The notes: generated by a model from the letters alone, not told the origin. Positions 7,652 to 16,145 are shown, counted from the stretch's first letter. The stretch: 32,711 nucleotides of DNA from an uncultured Lachnospiraceae bacterium (GCA_910585215.1 CAJUDQ010000019.1:24446-57156); one strand, 5' to 3'. Translations and numbers: made by a program.

Positions 7652-8422
7652 TTACAGATTATTGTCTCTCTCTGCTACTTCCTGTGCCAATAACCGATAG
7701 CTTTCTGCACCTGTAGACTTCGAATCATATAAATTAATAGGAAGTCCATGACTTGGTGCTTCTGCCAGTCTGATATTTCTTGGTATAATTGTCTTATAAA
7801 TATTTTGTTTTAAGTTTCCTTTTACATTTTCTACCACCTGTAATGAAAGATTTGTTCTGGCATCATACATAGTAAATACAACTCCTTCAATTTCCAGAGA
7901 AGGATTCAGTCTCTTTTTCACAAGTTCAATCGTATACATAAGCTGTGTCAAACCTTCCAATGCATAATATTCACATTGAATTGGAACAAGAATTGTATCC
8001 GCCGCAGACATTGCATTTACCGTCAATATATTTAAAGAAGGCGGACAATCAATAATAATAAACTCATAATTGTCCTTTATTTTTTTTAATTCATTCTTCA
8101 ATATGTATTCTCTGTTTTCACTTTCCAGTAAATCAATTTCAGCTCCTGCCAGACTGACATTAGATGCAATAACATCAAGATTTTTTATTTCTGTAGAAAT
8201 AATTGCCTGTTCTATAGAACATTCTCCTACAATCATTGTATATGCTGTGTTTTCTACATTATTTTTATCAACGCCCACTCCACTTGTACCATTTCCCTGA
8301 GGATCAATATCTACCAGTAAAACTTTTTTCTTTAATTCTGCAAGACAGGATGCCAAATTAATAGAAGTAGTTGTTTTTCCTACTCCACCCTTTTGATTGG
8401 CAACAGCTATTATTCTTCCCAT
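7652..8422 (-). CDS. parA: Chromosome-partitioning ATPase ParA (Soj)
   Basis: A 256-residue ParA/MinD-type ATPase. The deviant Walker A motif KGGVGKTTT (residues 11-19), the A' motif DIDPQGNGT and Walker B-like FIIIDCPPSL are intact. ATP-bound dimers bind DNA without sequence preference; ParB at parS stimulates hydrolysis and so helps move or organise sister origins. In Bacillus the homologue also regulates DnaA, which may apply here. The start has AAAGGAA 5 bp upstream. A perfect parS lies 40 bp before the start codon, so ParB bound there could repress its own operon. Confidence 0.97.
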   Translation of the reverse strand: MGRIIAVANQKGGVGKTTTSINLASCLAELKKKVLLVDIDPQGNGTSGVGVDKNNVENTAYTMIVGECSIEQAIISTEIKNLDVIASNVSLAGAEIDLLESENREYILKNELKKIKDNYEFIIIDCPPSLNILTVNAMSAADTILVPIQCEYYALEGLTQLMYTIELVKKRLNPSLEIEGVVFTMYDARTNLSLQVVENVKGNLKQNIYKTIIPRNIRLAEAPSHGLPINLYDSKSTGAESYRLLAQEVAERDNNL

Positions 8423-8461
8423 AAATATTCCTTTCTATATTTCTTTCAATATACTATTCAA

Positions 8462-8477
8462 TGTTTCACGTGAAACA
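8462..8477. promoter_or_regulatory. parS site 1
   Basis: A perfect 16-bp palindrome, TGTTTCACGTGAAACA, identical to the Bacillus parS consensus. It lies 40 bp upstream of parA and directly before the cluster-B repeats. Confidence 0.97.
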
Positions 8478-8523
8478 TTTTCAAAACTGTCCGTATAATG
8501 ACATTAAATATGTTAATAACATT

Positions 8524-8712
8524 ACCATAAGGAAGCACGCTGATGCGTGCGCTGGTCATCAAACTTCGCTTTGCTTCGTTTGGTGACATTTACCATAAGG
8601 AAGCACGCTGATGCGTGCGCTGGTCATCAAACTTTGCTTTGCTTTGTTTGGTGACGATGTGTCCTTAAGTCATCAAACTTCGCTTTGCTTCGTTTGATAA
8701 CATTATACCATA
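8524..8712 (+). repeat. Double-hairpin repeat, cluster B (2 full units, 1 partial)
   Basis: Units start at 8524 and 8592. They carry the same AAGGAAGCACGCTGATGCGTGC hairpin as cluster A, followed by GTCATCAAAC, a longer CTTTGCTT-rich loop, and GTTTGGTGAC. A third copy (about 8658-8712) keeps only the second hairpin. Compared with cluster A the right arm has changed (GTTTGACGAC to GTTTGGTGAC) but still pairs, which argues that the hairpin matters. The cluster fills most of the 330-bp gap between parA and the LuxR-type gene; besides parS I see nothing else there. Confidence 0.92.
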
Positions 8713-8752
8713 AAATTTCATATATTCCATATGATTCTTTTGATTTCATATA

Positions 8753-9409
8753 TTATTTTTCTAAATCCTCCAAATACAAACTGTAAATTCCATTTTTAAT
8801 TGCATATACAGCCGCCTGTGTCCGGTCATAGACATTTATCTTTTTAAATAAATTTGCAATATGATTTTTTACAGTTCTCTCTGTAATATTAAGTTCATTT
8901 GCAATTTCTTTATTCAATTTTCCCTTTGTAATCAGTACTAATATTTCTCTCTCTCTTTTTGTTAGATTATCTGATAGTTTCTTTTGGCCTTTCTCTTTAT
9001 CCATAACCGTTTCTATTATCTCTATTAATTCCTGCAGCTCATAAATAAAATACACTCCATCTTTTTCCTGAAAAAATAATTTTTCTTTCATTTTACAGCA
9101 TATATTATCCAATATTATAATATATACAGATTCGTTATTATCGCTGATACCTTCAAAGCTTTCTTTTCTTTTATTTAAAATATTCTTTAAATTATCTAGT
9201 TCTTCTTTGGTAGAACAATCAAATAATAAAATGCTATTTTCCAAAAATAATTCTGTTTCTATTGTCTGTATAGAATTTCTTCCTTCTATTATAATAGGAA
9301 ATGTATCATCTTGTTTTCTCTTTCTTTCAATATATTCCCTGATATATGTATATAACAACTCTATCATTATTTTGTTTTTTGAATATATCATTATTTTATA
9401 TCTCTTCAT
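8753..9409 (-). CDS. LuxR-type DNA-binding regulator with degenerate receiver-like N-terminus
   Basis: 218 residues. The C-terminal ~65 residues are a textbook LuxR/GerE helix-turn-helix: LTKREREILVLITKGKLNKEIANELNITERTVKNHIANLFKKINVYDRTQAAVYA. The N-terminal ~140 residues have the strand/helix rhythm of a receiver domain (YKIMIYSKNKIMIELL, SILLFDCSTKEE, VYIIILDN) but lack the usual acidic pair after the first strand. Phosphorylation by a kinase is therefore doubtful. The start overlaps the end of the upstream coiled-coil gene by 14 bp and has AGAGG just before it, so the two are translationally coupled. No histidine kinase is nearby. The targets are unknown. Confidence 0.85.
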   Translation of the reverse strand: MKRYKIMIYSKNKIMIELLYTYIREYIERKRKQDDTFPIIIEGRNSIQTIETELFLENSILLFDCSTKEELDNLKNILNKRKESFEGISDNNESVYIIILDNICCKMKEKLFFQEKDGVYFIYELQELIEIIETVMDKEKGQKKLSDNLTKREREILVLITKGKLNKEIANELNITERTVKNHIANLFKKINVYDRTQAAVYAIKNGIYSLYLEDLEK

Positions 9410-10091
9410 TTTCCTCTGCTTTCCCGTTTGAGTATTTCAATAAATTCTCAAGTAGCCCAATAATATTGTCAAGTTCCAGCTTACATCTATTTATATCAAG
9501 TTCCATAAATGTACTGCAATTTTCACATTTATATATAATATCCCTGATTTTTTTCTTTTCAACTTCTATTTTTTTACAAACCAGAGGATTGTATTCTTCA
9601 TAAGTATCATATTTCTCATAGTTATTATAATTCTCATATTTTTCATCATTATACTCCTCATAGTCATCTTCTTTTGTAATATCAATACAATCTATTTCCC
9701 TCTCTCTTTCCATTTCAATTTCATTTAAAATACTAATAATCTCATCTGTTTCATCCATCCTGCTTTTTAATTCTTCCATTACTTTTTCTATCTCTTCTGC
9801 CTCTTCTTTTCCTAATTCAATTTGTTCCTGTAAGTTCTCTATATTATTATTAATCTGATTTAATTTTCTCTCAAATAAGCGAATTTGTTCTTTTATAAAA
9901 TCATTTTTAGTTGATTTTGGTGAAAATACATCGTATGCCTCATCTATTTTATCTTTATACTCTTCGATTTGAGTAAATAATTGTTCTTTTTCTATATTTA
10001 AAATATCTCTTTTTTCTTCACTCTCCAAAACTAATTGATTTAAATATTCTAATCTTTTTTTCAAGTAATTTATTGTTCTTTCTGTTTTCAT
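9396..10091 (-). CDS. Coiled-coil protein of unknown function
   Basis: 231 residues that I do not recognise as a named family. Residues 1 to about 130 are almost continuous charged heptad-like sequence (for example LKKRLEYLNQLVLESEEKRDILNIEKEQLFTQIEEYKDKIDEAYDVF), predicting a long coiled coil. A tyrosine-spaced low-complexity stretch follows (DDYEEYNDEKYENYNNYEKYDTYEEYN), then a short tail with two Cys pairs (KCENCSTFMELDINRCKLE) that might bind metal. There is no signal peptide or membrane segment. AAAGGG lies before ATG. It heads the two-gene unit with the LuxR-type regulator and lies between parS sites 1 and 2. Confidence 0.75.
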   Translation of the reverse strand: MKTERTINYLKKRLEYLNQLVLESEEKRDILNIEKEQLFTQIEEYKDKIDEAYDVFSPKSTKNDFIKEQIRLFERKLNQINNNIENLQEQIELGKEEAEEIEKVMEELKSRMDETDEIISILNEIEMEREREIDCIDITKEDDYEEYNDEKYENYNNYEKYDTYEEYNPLVCKKIEVEKKKIRDIIYKCENCSTFMELDINRCKLELDNIIGLLENLLKYSNGKAEENEEI

Positions 10092-10217
10092 TTTTTCCCT
10101 TTCTATACAAACTAATATTTATAATTTTTTGGTTTTCCATTTTAACTTAAAATAACTTTTATTTTCTCAACCAAAGCAACAATTATCCCTTATCTTTTAT
10201 CTTTATTAGTGTCGAAA

Positions 10218-10233
10218 TGTTTCACGTGAAACA
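10218..10233. promoter_or_regulatory. parS site 2
   Basis: A second perfect TGTTTCACGTGAAACA palindrome, 127 bp upstream of the minus-strand coiled-coil gene start. Confidence 0.97.
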
Positions 10234-10337
10234 TTTTATGTTTTTATCTTTATCAGAAATATTTTTTAAAAAAATATATCCTGTTTTTATTTCTATCTCA
10301 AAAATTATATAAAATATCTTCTCTTTGCTCAACAAAA

Positions 10338-10353
10338 TGTTTCACGTGAAACA
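10338..10353. promoter_or_regulatory. parS site 3
   Basis: A third perfect TGTTTCACGTGAAACA palindrome, 120 bp from site 2 (start to start), so two ParB loading sites lie very close together. Confidence 0.97.
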
Positions 10354-10444
10354 TTCAAATCTTTATCACACTTTTTTCTTCTTATATTATAATAAAAACT
10401 TGATATATACAAAATTTACCAAACTATGCTTCGCTTCTGATAAT

Positions 10445-10564
10445 ATTTTATTACAATGAAGCATATAGATGCATACACAACTCATTAAACTTTACTTGAT
10501 GATATTTTATTACAATGAAACACACGGATGCGTACTCAGCATCAAACCCTGTTTAATGACATTA
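10445..10564 (+). repeat. Degenerate double-hairpin repeat, cluster C (2 units)
   Basis: Two copies 59 bp apart begin ATTTTATTACAATGAA at 10445 and 10504. They keep the layout of clusters A and B: GAAGCATATAGATGCATAC and GAAACACACGGATGCGTAC replace the first hairpin, and CATTAAACTTTACTTGATGA and CATCAAACCCTGTTTAATGA replace the second. The 59-bp period and order match cluster A although the sequence has diverged. Confidence 0.7.
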
Positions 10565-10610
10565 TAGCACACACAAAATACATTTACTATGTTCATTTTT
10601 TATTTTTTGA

Positions 10611-10639
10611 TTGTATATATTATGATTTTGGCTTATAAT
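10611..10639 (+). promoter_or_regulatory. Promoter of the alpha/beta hydrolase gene
   Basis: TTGTAT (10611-10616), a 17-bp gap, then a perfect TATAAT (10634-10639). Transcription would begin near 10646, downstream of the ATG at 10589, so the longer reading of the gene is unlikely. Confidence 0.7.
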
Positions 10640-10699
10640 TATATTGTGACAGATAATATTTCTACTCACTATCTATTATTTAATAAGGAGTATTTTAAA

Positions 10700-11641
10700 A
10701 TGAAAAAAAGTAAACTGCTATCACTTACAAGTTTGACAATTGCAGGTTTATATCTGCATAATAAATACATTTCTTCCAAAGCAAAAACATTATCTCCATC
10801 CAGCCCTTACTGTGAACTTTATTATAAATGGAAATATGGTGATATCTACTATACAAAATCAGGAAATGGTTCTCCTCTTCTTTTTATTCACGACTTAACA
10901 GCAGGAAGCTCTTCTTTTGAATGGCAATATCTTATTTCAGAATTTGAAAAAAATTACACGGTATATGTGTTGGATTTAATTGGCTGTGGCCATTCTGAAA
11001 AACCATGCTGTAAATATACAAATTTTTTATTTGTCCAACTTATCAGTGATTTTGTTTCTGATATTATAAAAGAAAAATGTACTGTCATCAGTTCTGGTGC
11101 ATCTTCTTCCATTACTTTAATGACAGCACATTATAAAGAAAATATATTTGACAAGATTGTTATGATAAATCCAACCTCTATCGCATATGAAAAACAAACA
11201 GTTTCCAAAGAAAATTATTATAAAAATAAATTCTACAACCTTCCAATTATAGGAACCTTTTATGCCAACAGACAAAACAAACGGGAAGATTATGAAAATC
11301 TGTTTTATCATTCCTATTTCAAGAACCCATACAAAACAAATACCGGCTATATTGATGCCTACTATTCTTCTTACCACAACAATGAAACATCCAAATCCCT
11401 TTTTTCAAGTATCCAGAATAACTATACTCATGCAGATATTACAATTTCACTCAAACAGTTGGACAACCCTGTCTTTATTATTGGAGGTGAAAGTGAATCA
11501 AATATTTTAGAAACCGTAAACGAATATAAAGAATTTTATTCAAACATAGAATTTCAAAGTATAACAAATTCCAAGCATCTTCCTCAATTAGAAAATCCAG
11601 AAGAGCTTACAGATGTTATAAAAAATTTTCTAAAAAAATAA
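10700..11641 (+). CDS. Alpha/beta-fold hydrolase with altered nucleophile elbow
   Basis: 313 residues. ATG 10700 is chosen because AAGGAG lies at 10685-10690 and a good promoter sits inside the upstream extension. The N-terminus (MKKSKLLSLTSLTIAGLYLHN) has a short hydrophobic stretch that could anchor it. The core has the expected GSPLLFIHDLTAGSSSFEWQ oxyanion region, VYVLDLIGCGHSEKP, and a C-terminal SKHLPQLENPEELTDVIKNFL carrying the catalytic-type His. The nucleophile elbow reads SSGASSS (around Ser135), not G-x-S-x-G, and the acidic site is GGESES rather than G-x-x-D. It may be a divergent or inactive member. It is the only plus-strand gene between parA and rpmH. Confidence 0.8.
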   Translation: MKKSKLLSLTSLTIAGLYLHNKYISSKAKTLSPSSPYCELYYKWKYGDIYYTKSGNGSPLLFIHDLTAGSSSFEWQYLISEFEKNYTVYVLDLIGCGHSEKPCCKYTNFLFVQLISDFVSDIIKEKCTVISSGASSSITLMTAHYKENIFDKIVMINPTSIAYEKQTVSKENYYKNKFYNLPIIGTFYANRQNKREDYENLFYHSYFKNPYKTNTGYIDAYYSSYHNNETSKSLFSSIQNNYTHADITISLKQLDNPVFIIGGESESNILETVNEYKEFYSNIEFQSITNSKHLPQLENPEELTDVIKNFLKK

Positions 11642-11969
11642 TACTTTAAGAGACATATTAAAAAACACTTTAAAATTTTTATAGAAAGAATCGTTAAAAA
11701 ATCAAGTTTCCATAGTATGATAACATTTATGAAAATCTTTTATCCCGTTTAGTCAATAATCGTCACTCACAAAAGTATGTCTTGTATAAAAAGTATGTAC
11801 TAGTTTTTATAGAAAGAATACTGACATTTGCTCTATCAGACTATACAATACTTTTTTATAAAAAACAGCTATGCCTGTTCTATCTTATAAACAATAACCG
11901 TGAAGGAAAAAATAAAGTATTCTTTCCTTCACGGTTATTTCTATCTCTTTTTCTCTTCTCTTATTTGCT
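11642..11969. other. Convergent intergenic stretch
   Basis: A 328-bp gap between the hydrolase and rsmG, which converge. It contains one strong hairpin (11893-11939, listed separately) and a 16-bp direct repeat TTTTTATAGAAAGAAT at 11676 and 11804. No gene is supported. Confidence 0.6.
11893..11939. terminator. Intrinsic terminator between hydrolase and rsmG
   Basis: AATAACCGTGAAGGAAA pairs perfectly over 17 bp with TTTCCTTCACGGTTATT, with a 13-nt loop. It lies 30 bp past the rsmG stop in a convergent gap, so it most likely ends the minus-strand mnmE-mnmG-rsmG transcript and may serve both strands. Confidence 0.85.
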
Positions 11970-12692
11970 CTATTTCAATGGTATTTTTTCCGGTATTCCG
12001 GCTTTTCTTGGATACTTTTTCAGCGTCTCTCTCACCTTTTCAATTTCCACAAATACTCTCTCCAGCTCTGTCCCTGGCAATGAAAATTTTTCCACGCTTT
12101 TCATCTTTCCTCCAAGCTTCCTCACAGCCGTTTTTGCATCTTCTATCTCCTCTGCACTATTCCCTGCCTTATAAGAAATAAACCTTCCTCCGATTTTTAC
12201 AAAAGGAATACACAACTCCGAAAGTACAGACAGATTCGCCACAGCTCTTGAAACACACAAATCAAATTTTTCTCTGTAATTATCTGCCCTTGCAATATCC
12301 TCACTTCTTCCATGAATACACTCTATATTTTCAAGTCCCAGTGCTTCCACAACATCCCTTAAAAATTTTACTCTCTTATTCAGCGAATCAAGCAATACAA
12401 TATGAATATCCGGAAATACTATCTTTAATGGAATCCCTGGAAATCCTGCTCCTGTCCCCACATCTATTACAGATACAGTTCCATTCAAATCATATATTCT
12501 CTTCACTGCCAGACTGTCCAAAAAATGCTTATCCATTACCTCCACAGGTTCCGTAATCGAAGTCAGATTCATTACCTGATTTGTATTTATCATCATTTCA
12601 TAAAACTGCAAAAACTGCTCTGTTTGTTTTTCAGTTATCGTTATATCCAGCAACTCCAGTTTCTGGATTAATAAAGCTGTCCTATCTCTCAC
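11970..12692 (-). CDS. rsmG: 16S rRNA (guanine527-N7)-methyltransferase RsmG
   Basis: RsmG methylates N7 of G527 (E. coli numbering) in the 530 loop of 16S rRNA with S-adenosylmethionine. The 240-residue protein carries MNLTSI, the SAM-binding VSVIDVGTGAGFPGIPLKIVFPDIHIVLLDSLNKRVKFL, and CVSRAVANLSVLSELC. I favour GTG 12692 because GGAGG lies 5 bp upstream of it. The frame is open to a GTG at 12704, but that start would contain the ribosome-binding site itself. The gene overlaps the mnmG stop by 11 bp, indicating coupled translation. Confidence 0.93.
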   Translation of the reverse strand: MRDRTALLIQKLELLDITITEKQTEQFLQFYEMMINTNQVMNLTSITEPVEVMDKHFLDSLAVKRIYDLNGTVSVIDVGTGAGFPGIPLKIVFPDIHIVLLDSLNKRVKFLRDVVEALGLENIECIHGRSEDIARADNYREKFDLCVSRAVANLSVLSELCIPFVKIGGRFISYKAGNSAEEIEDAKTAVRKLGGKMKSVEKFSLPGTELERVFVEIEKVRETLKKYPRKAGIPEKIPLK

Positions 12693-14586
12693 TTTTCCCT
12701 CCACGATTTCCTCTCTGCTGCTCCAGATAAACTAACAGCACTGAAATATCTGCCGGAGAAACTCCTGAAATTCTTGATGCCTGTCCTACAGATAATGGCT
12801 GATAAAGATTCATTTTCTGAATCGCTTCCTTTCTCATTCCTTTTACCTGTGAATAATCAAAATCCGGTTTTAATTTTTTTCCCTCCAGCTTTTTATATTG
12901 CTCCACCTGCTTTAACTGTCTTGTAATATATCCCTCATACTTAATCTGAATATTTACCTGTTCTATTACTTCGCAGGGCAACTCTTTTCTTTCACTATCA
13001 AGCTCTGCCACCTTGTCATAATCGAGCTCCGGTCTTCTTATAAGCTCTGCAAGTGTTACTCCTGTTTTAAGCTCAGAACTGCCATATTTTTCAAGAAATA
13101 TCTGAGTTTTCTGATTTGCTCCAATCATCACTTCAGACAATCTTTTCACTTCTTCCTCTATCAGTTTTCTCTTTCGCTCAACCCTGTCATACACCTCTTT
13201 GCTTACCAGTCCCACCTGATAACCGACAGATGTCAGCCTTAAATCAGCATTATCCTGTCTTAACAACAATCTGTATTCCGCCCTCGATGTCATCATTCTA
13301 TATGGTTCATGATTTTCCTTTGTCACTAAATCATCAATTAACACACCTATATATCCCTGCGACCTGTCAATTATAATCTGTTCTTTTCCCAAAATTTCCA
13401 TTGCAGCATTTATTCCTGCTACAATTCCCTGTGCCGCTGCTTCCTCATATCCTGAACTTCCATTAAACTGTCCTGCACTGAACAGCCCCTGAATTTTCTT
13501 AAATTCCAGAGTAGGAAGAAGCTGTTCTGGATTAATACAGTCATATTCAATCGCGTAAGCATTTCTTACAATTTTGACATTTTCCAGTCCGGGCACAGTT
13601 CGATACATCCTGTATTGTATATCTTCCGGCAGCGAACTTGACATTCCCCCAAGATACATTTCGTTTGTATACAATCCCTCCGGCTCTACAAAAATCTGAT
13701 GTCTTTCCTTATCAGCAAATTTCATTACCTTATCTTCAATCGATGGACAATATCTTGGTCCCGTTCCTTCTATTACTCCTGAAAACAATGGTGAACGGTG
13801 AATATTTTCTCTGATAATTTCATGTGTCTGATTATTTGTATAGGTCAACCAGCATACTTCCTGTTCTTTTTGCACTGATTCGGGGTCTGTAGAAAATGAA
13901 AATGGTACAACTCTTTCGTCTCCCTTCTGTACCTCCATTTTTGTAAAATCAATACTTCTCTTATCCACTCTTGCCGGTGTACCTGTCTTAAACCGATACA
14001 TCTCTATCCCTAGTGATTTCAGGCAATCCGTCAGATGATTTGCCGCCTGCAGTCCATTTGGACCAGTTGCATTGCTTACATCTCCATAAATACATCTTGC
14101 CCTTAAATATGTTCCTGTACATAAAATAACCGCCTTCACATGATAAACTGCACCGGAAAAAGTTTTTGCCCCTGTAATTTTCCCATTTTCCACTAAAATT
14201 TCCGATACTTCCGCCTGTCGAATTGTAAGATTGTCTGTGTTTTCAAGTGTCTCTCTCATCTTTTGAGAATAATCTTTTTTATCTGCCTGCGCTCTCAGCG
14301 AATGTACTGCTGGTCCCTTGGATGCATTTAACATTTTTGACTGAATAAAAGTTTTATCAATATTTTTTCCCATTTCTCCGCCAAGTGCATCTACCTCTCT
14401 TACCAGATGCCCTTTTGAACTGCCACCTATATTCGGATTGCAGGGCATAAGTGCAATACTGTCCACGCTGACTGTAAACAAAATGGTATTCAGTCCCAGC
14501 CTTGCAGATGCAAGAGCTGCTTCACAGCCTGCATGTCCTGCTCCCACTACAAGCACATCATAATTCTCTTCCATATAACCGTTCAC
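12682..14586 (-). CDS. mnmG: tRNA uridine-5-carboxymethylaminomethyl modification enzyme MnmG
   Basis: The FAD-dependent partner of MnmE; together they build the carboxymethylaminomethyl group on U34 of tRNAs reading NNA/NNG codons. The protein is full length at 634 residues. The FAD Rossmann motif is DVLVVGAGHAGCEAALA. CNPNIGGSSKGHLVREVDALGG, NGLQAANHLTDCLKSLGIEMYRFKTGTPAR and FNGSSGYEEAAAQG are family signatures. The C-terminal helical domain ends in RISGVSPADISVLLVYLEQ, which contacts MnmE in known structures. The start is GTG 14586 with GAGAGG upstream; ATG 14574 is an alternative. Confidence 0.97.
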   Translation of the reverse strand: MNGYMEENYDVLVVGAGHAGCEAALASARLGLNTILFTVSVDSIALMPCNPNIGGSSKGHLVREVDALGGEMGKNIDKTFIQSKMLNASKGPAVHSLRAQADKKDYSQKMRETLENTDNLTIRQAEVSEILVENGKITGAKTFSGAVYHVKAVILCTGTYLRARCIYGDVSNATGPNGLQAANHLTDCLKSLGIEMYRFKTGTPARVDKRSIDFTKMEVQKGDERVVPFSFSTDPESVQKEQEVCWLTYTNNQTHEIIRENIHRSPLFSGVIEGTGPRYCPSIEDKVMKFADKERHQIFVEPEGLYTNEMYLGGMSSSLPEDIQYRMYRTVPGLENVKIVRNAYAIEYDCINPEQLLPTLEFKKIQGLFSAGQFNGSSGYEEAAAQGIVAGINAAMEILGKEQIIIDRSQGYIGVLIDDLVTKENHEPYRMMTSRAEYRLLLRQDNADLRLTSVGYQVGLVSKEVYDRVERKRKLIEEEVKRLSEVMIGANQKTQIFLEKYGSSELKTGVTLAELIRRPELDYDKVAELDSERKELPCEVIEQVNIQIKYEGYITRQLKQVEQYKKLEGKKLKPDFDYSQVKGMRKEAIQKMNLYQPLSVGQASRISGVSPADISVLLVYLEQQRGNRGGKSER

Positions 14587-14659
14587 TTTGCTTCCTCTCC
14601 CTTCTTTGCTTCCTCTTCCTTACAAAAACAAACTGTAAAACTTTATCTGTTCTGAACAC

Positions 14660-16039
14660 TTATTTTCCCATACAAAACCTGTTGAAAATTGTATTTACCA
14701 AATCTTCTTCCACAGCCTCTCCTATCACTCTTCCCAAAGACTCATAGGCATTCATAAAGTCAATCGTATAAAAATCTTCCGATACTTCTTCTCTGATGCT
14801 CTGCTCTACCATAACAATACTCTGATAAGCATTAAAAATATCATTTTTCTGCCTTGCACTGGTAATAAATATCTCATCATTTCCACCGATTTTTTTCTTT
14901 AAAAACATTTCTTTTATCAGATGTGAAAATTCTTCTATTCCATCTCCATGCTTTGCAGATATTTTTATAACAGGAGCATCTGTTATTTTTCTGATTTCTT
15001 CTAATTCAAGCACAGGATGCAAATCGCTTTTATTATATAAAAAAACAGCTTTTTTTTCTTTTATAATCTCAAGAATCTTTTTATCATTTTCATCAAGATT
15101 TCTCGAAGAATCCAGCACATACAAAATAAGTTCTGCCTGTTCGGCACATTTTTTTGCCCTTTCCACTCCTATCTGCTCAACCTTGTCTTCACTGTCTCTG
15201 ATTCCTGCTGTATCTATAATATTTAAATTAATACCATTTATTAATATATTTTCTTCCAAAGTATCTCTTGTAGTTCCCTCTATTTCTGTAACAATTGCCC
15301 TTTCCTCCCCTATAAGTGCATTTAAAAATGAAGATTTTCCTGCATTGGGCTTTCCAAGTATGACGGTTTTTATTCCTTCACACAAAATTCTTCCATTATC
15401 GAAAGAATCCAGCAGTTTTTTCAACTCATTTTTTATCTCATCCACGGTGAACTGCAACTCTTTTCCATAGCCGTCAAGACTGATATGCTCAGGGTCATCC
15501 AAAGCGGCTTCAATATAAGCAATACTGTTTATTATCTTTTCACGTATTACTTTAATCTTCTCTGATACTGCTCCATTTAACTGATTTACAGAATTTGACA
15601 AAGCATATTGATTTTTCGCATGAATAATATCAATAACCGCCTCCGCCTGAGATAAATCAATCCGTCCGTTTAAAAAGGCTCTTTTTGTGTATTCTCCCGG
15701 CTGTGCCGTTCTTGCGCCGTTCTTCAAAACTGTTTCCAATACCTTATTGACGACTGTAATACCCCCATGACAATTAATCTCAATCGTATCCTCTGTCGTA
15801 TAAGTATTCGGTGCCTTCATAACTGTAAGCAATACTTCATCTATTATTTTATCATCCTCATAAATATAGCCATAATGCAAAGTATGACTTTTCATCTCAG
15901 CTATTCTGACATTTCCTTTTTTTGTTTTAAAAACCCTATCTGCAATTTCAAATGCTTCGCTGCCGGATATACGTACAATCCCAATACCCGAATTTGTCAT
16001 TCCTGTAGAAACCGCCGCTATTGTATCAGTTAAAAACAT
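14660..16039 (-). CDS. mnmE: tRNA modification GTPase MnmE
   Basis: A 459-residue GTPase acting with MnmG on tRNA wobble uridine. An N-terminal folate-binding domain (TDTIAAVSTGMTNSGIGIVRISG) is followed by a helical domain, into which the G domain is inserted. The G domain has G1 GKPNAGKSS (229-237), G2 TTRDT, G3 DTAGI and G4 NKSD. The protein ends in FNRFCMGK, the conserved C-x-G-K tail whose Cys is needed for activity. ATG 16039 has AAGGAG 6 bp upstream and gives the family's usual start; the frame extends to 16108 but that extension has no matching support. mnmG follows after 73 bp. Confidence 0.97.
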   Translation of the reverse strand: MFLTDTIAAVSTGMTNSGIGIVRISGSEAFEIADRVFKTKKGNVRIAEMKSHTLHYGYIYEDDKIIDEVLLTVMKAPNTYTTEDTIEINCHGGITVVNKVLETVLKNGARTAQPGEYTKRAFLNGRIDLSQAEAVIDIIHAKNQYALSNSVNQLNGAVSEKIKVIREKIINSIAYIEAALDDPEHISLDGYGKELQFTVDEIKNELKKLLDSFDNGRILCEGIKTVILGKPNAGKSSFLNALIGEERAIVTEIEGTTRDTLEENILINGINLNIIDTAGIRDSEDKVEQIGVERAKKCAEQAELILYVLDSSRNLDENDKKILEIIKEKKAVFLYNKSDLHPVLELEEIRKITDAPVIKISAKHGDGIEEFSHLIKEMFLKKKIGGNDEIFITSARQKNDIFNAYQSIVMVEQSIREEVSEDFYTIDFMNAYESLGRVIGEAVEEDLVNTIFNRFCMGK

Positions 16040-16145
16040 ACTATTCTCCTTTCGACAATGCATGGCTATTGCTGTTTTTGTTTCCTGCTTAAACAGTCCC
16101 TTTCCCAAATAAAATTCTGATGAAAGGTATCACTTATACTCAAAA

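Larger units (their letters stand above)
10092..10699. other. 608-bp gene-free stretch with parS sites and repeats
   Basis: A very AT-rich divergent gap between the coiled-coil gene (minus) and the hydrolase gene (plus). It holds two perfect parS sites, two degenerate hairpin-repeat units and the hydrolase promoter, listed separately. The rest is AT-rich sequence without a supported gene. Confidence 0.8.

Noticed and set aside
10589..10699. Longer start for the hydrolase at 10589
   Set aside because: A promoter (10611-10639) lies inside this stretch and a good ribosome-binding site precedes ATG 10700.
11676..11819. 16-bp direct repeat TTTTTATAGAAAGAAT possibly marking an insertion
   Set aside because: The 112 bp between copies has no inverted ends or coding sequence; an AT-rich chance repeat or small duplication is enough to explain it.
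11782..12181. Plus-strand open frames overlapping the end of rsmG
   Set aside because: They are antisense to rsmG and run through its terminator hairpin; the protein is a hydrophobic Phe/Ser-rich shadow.
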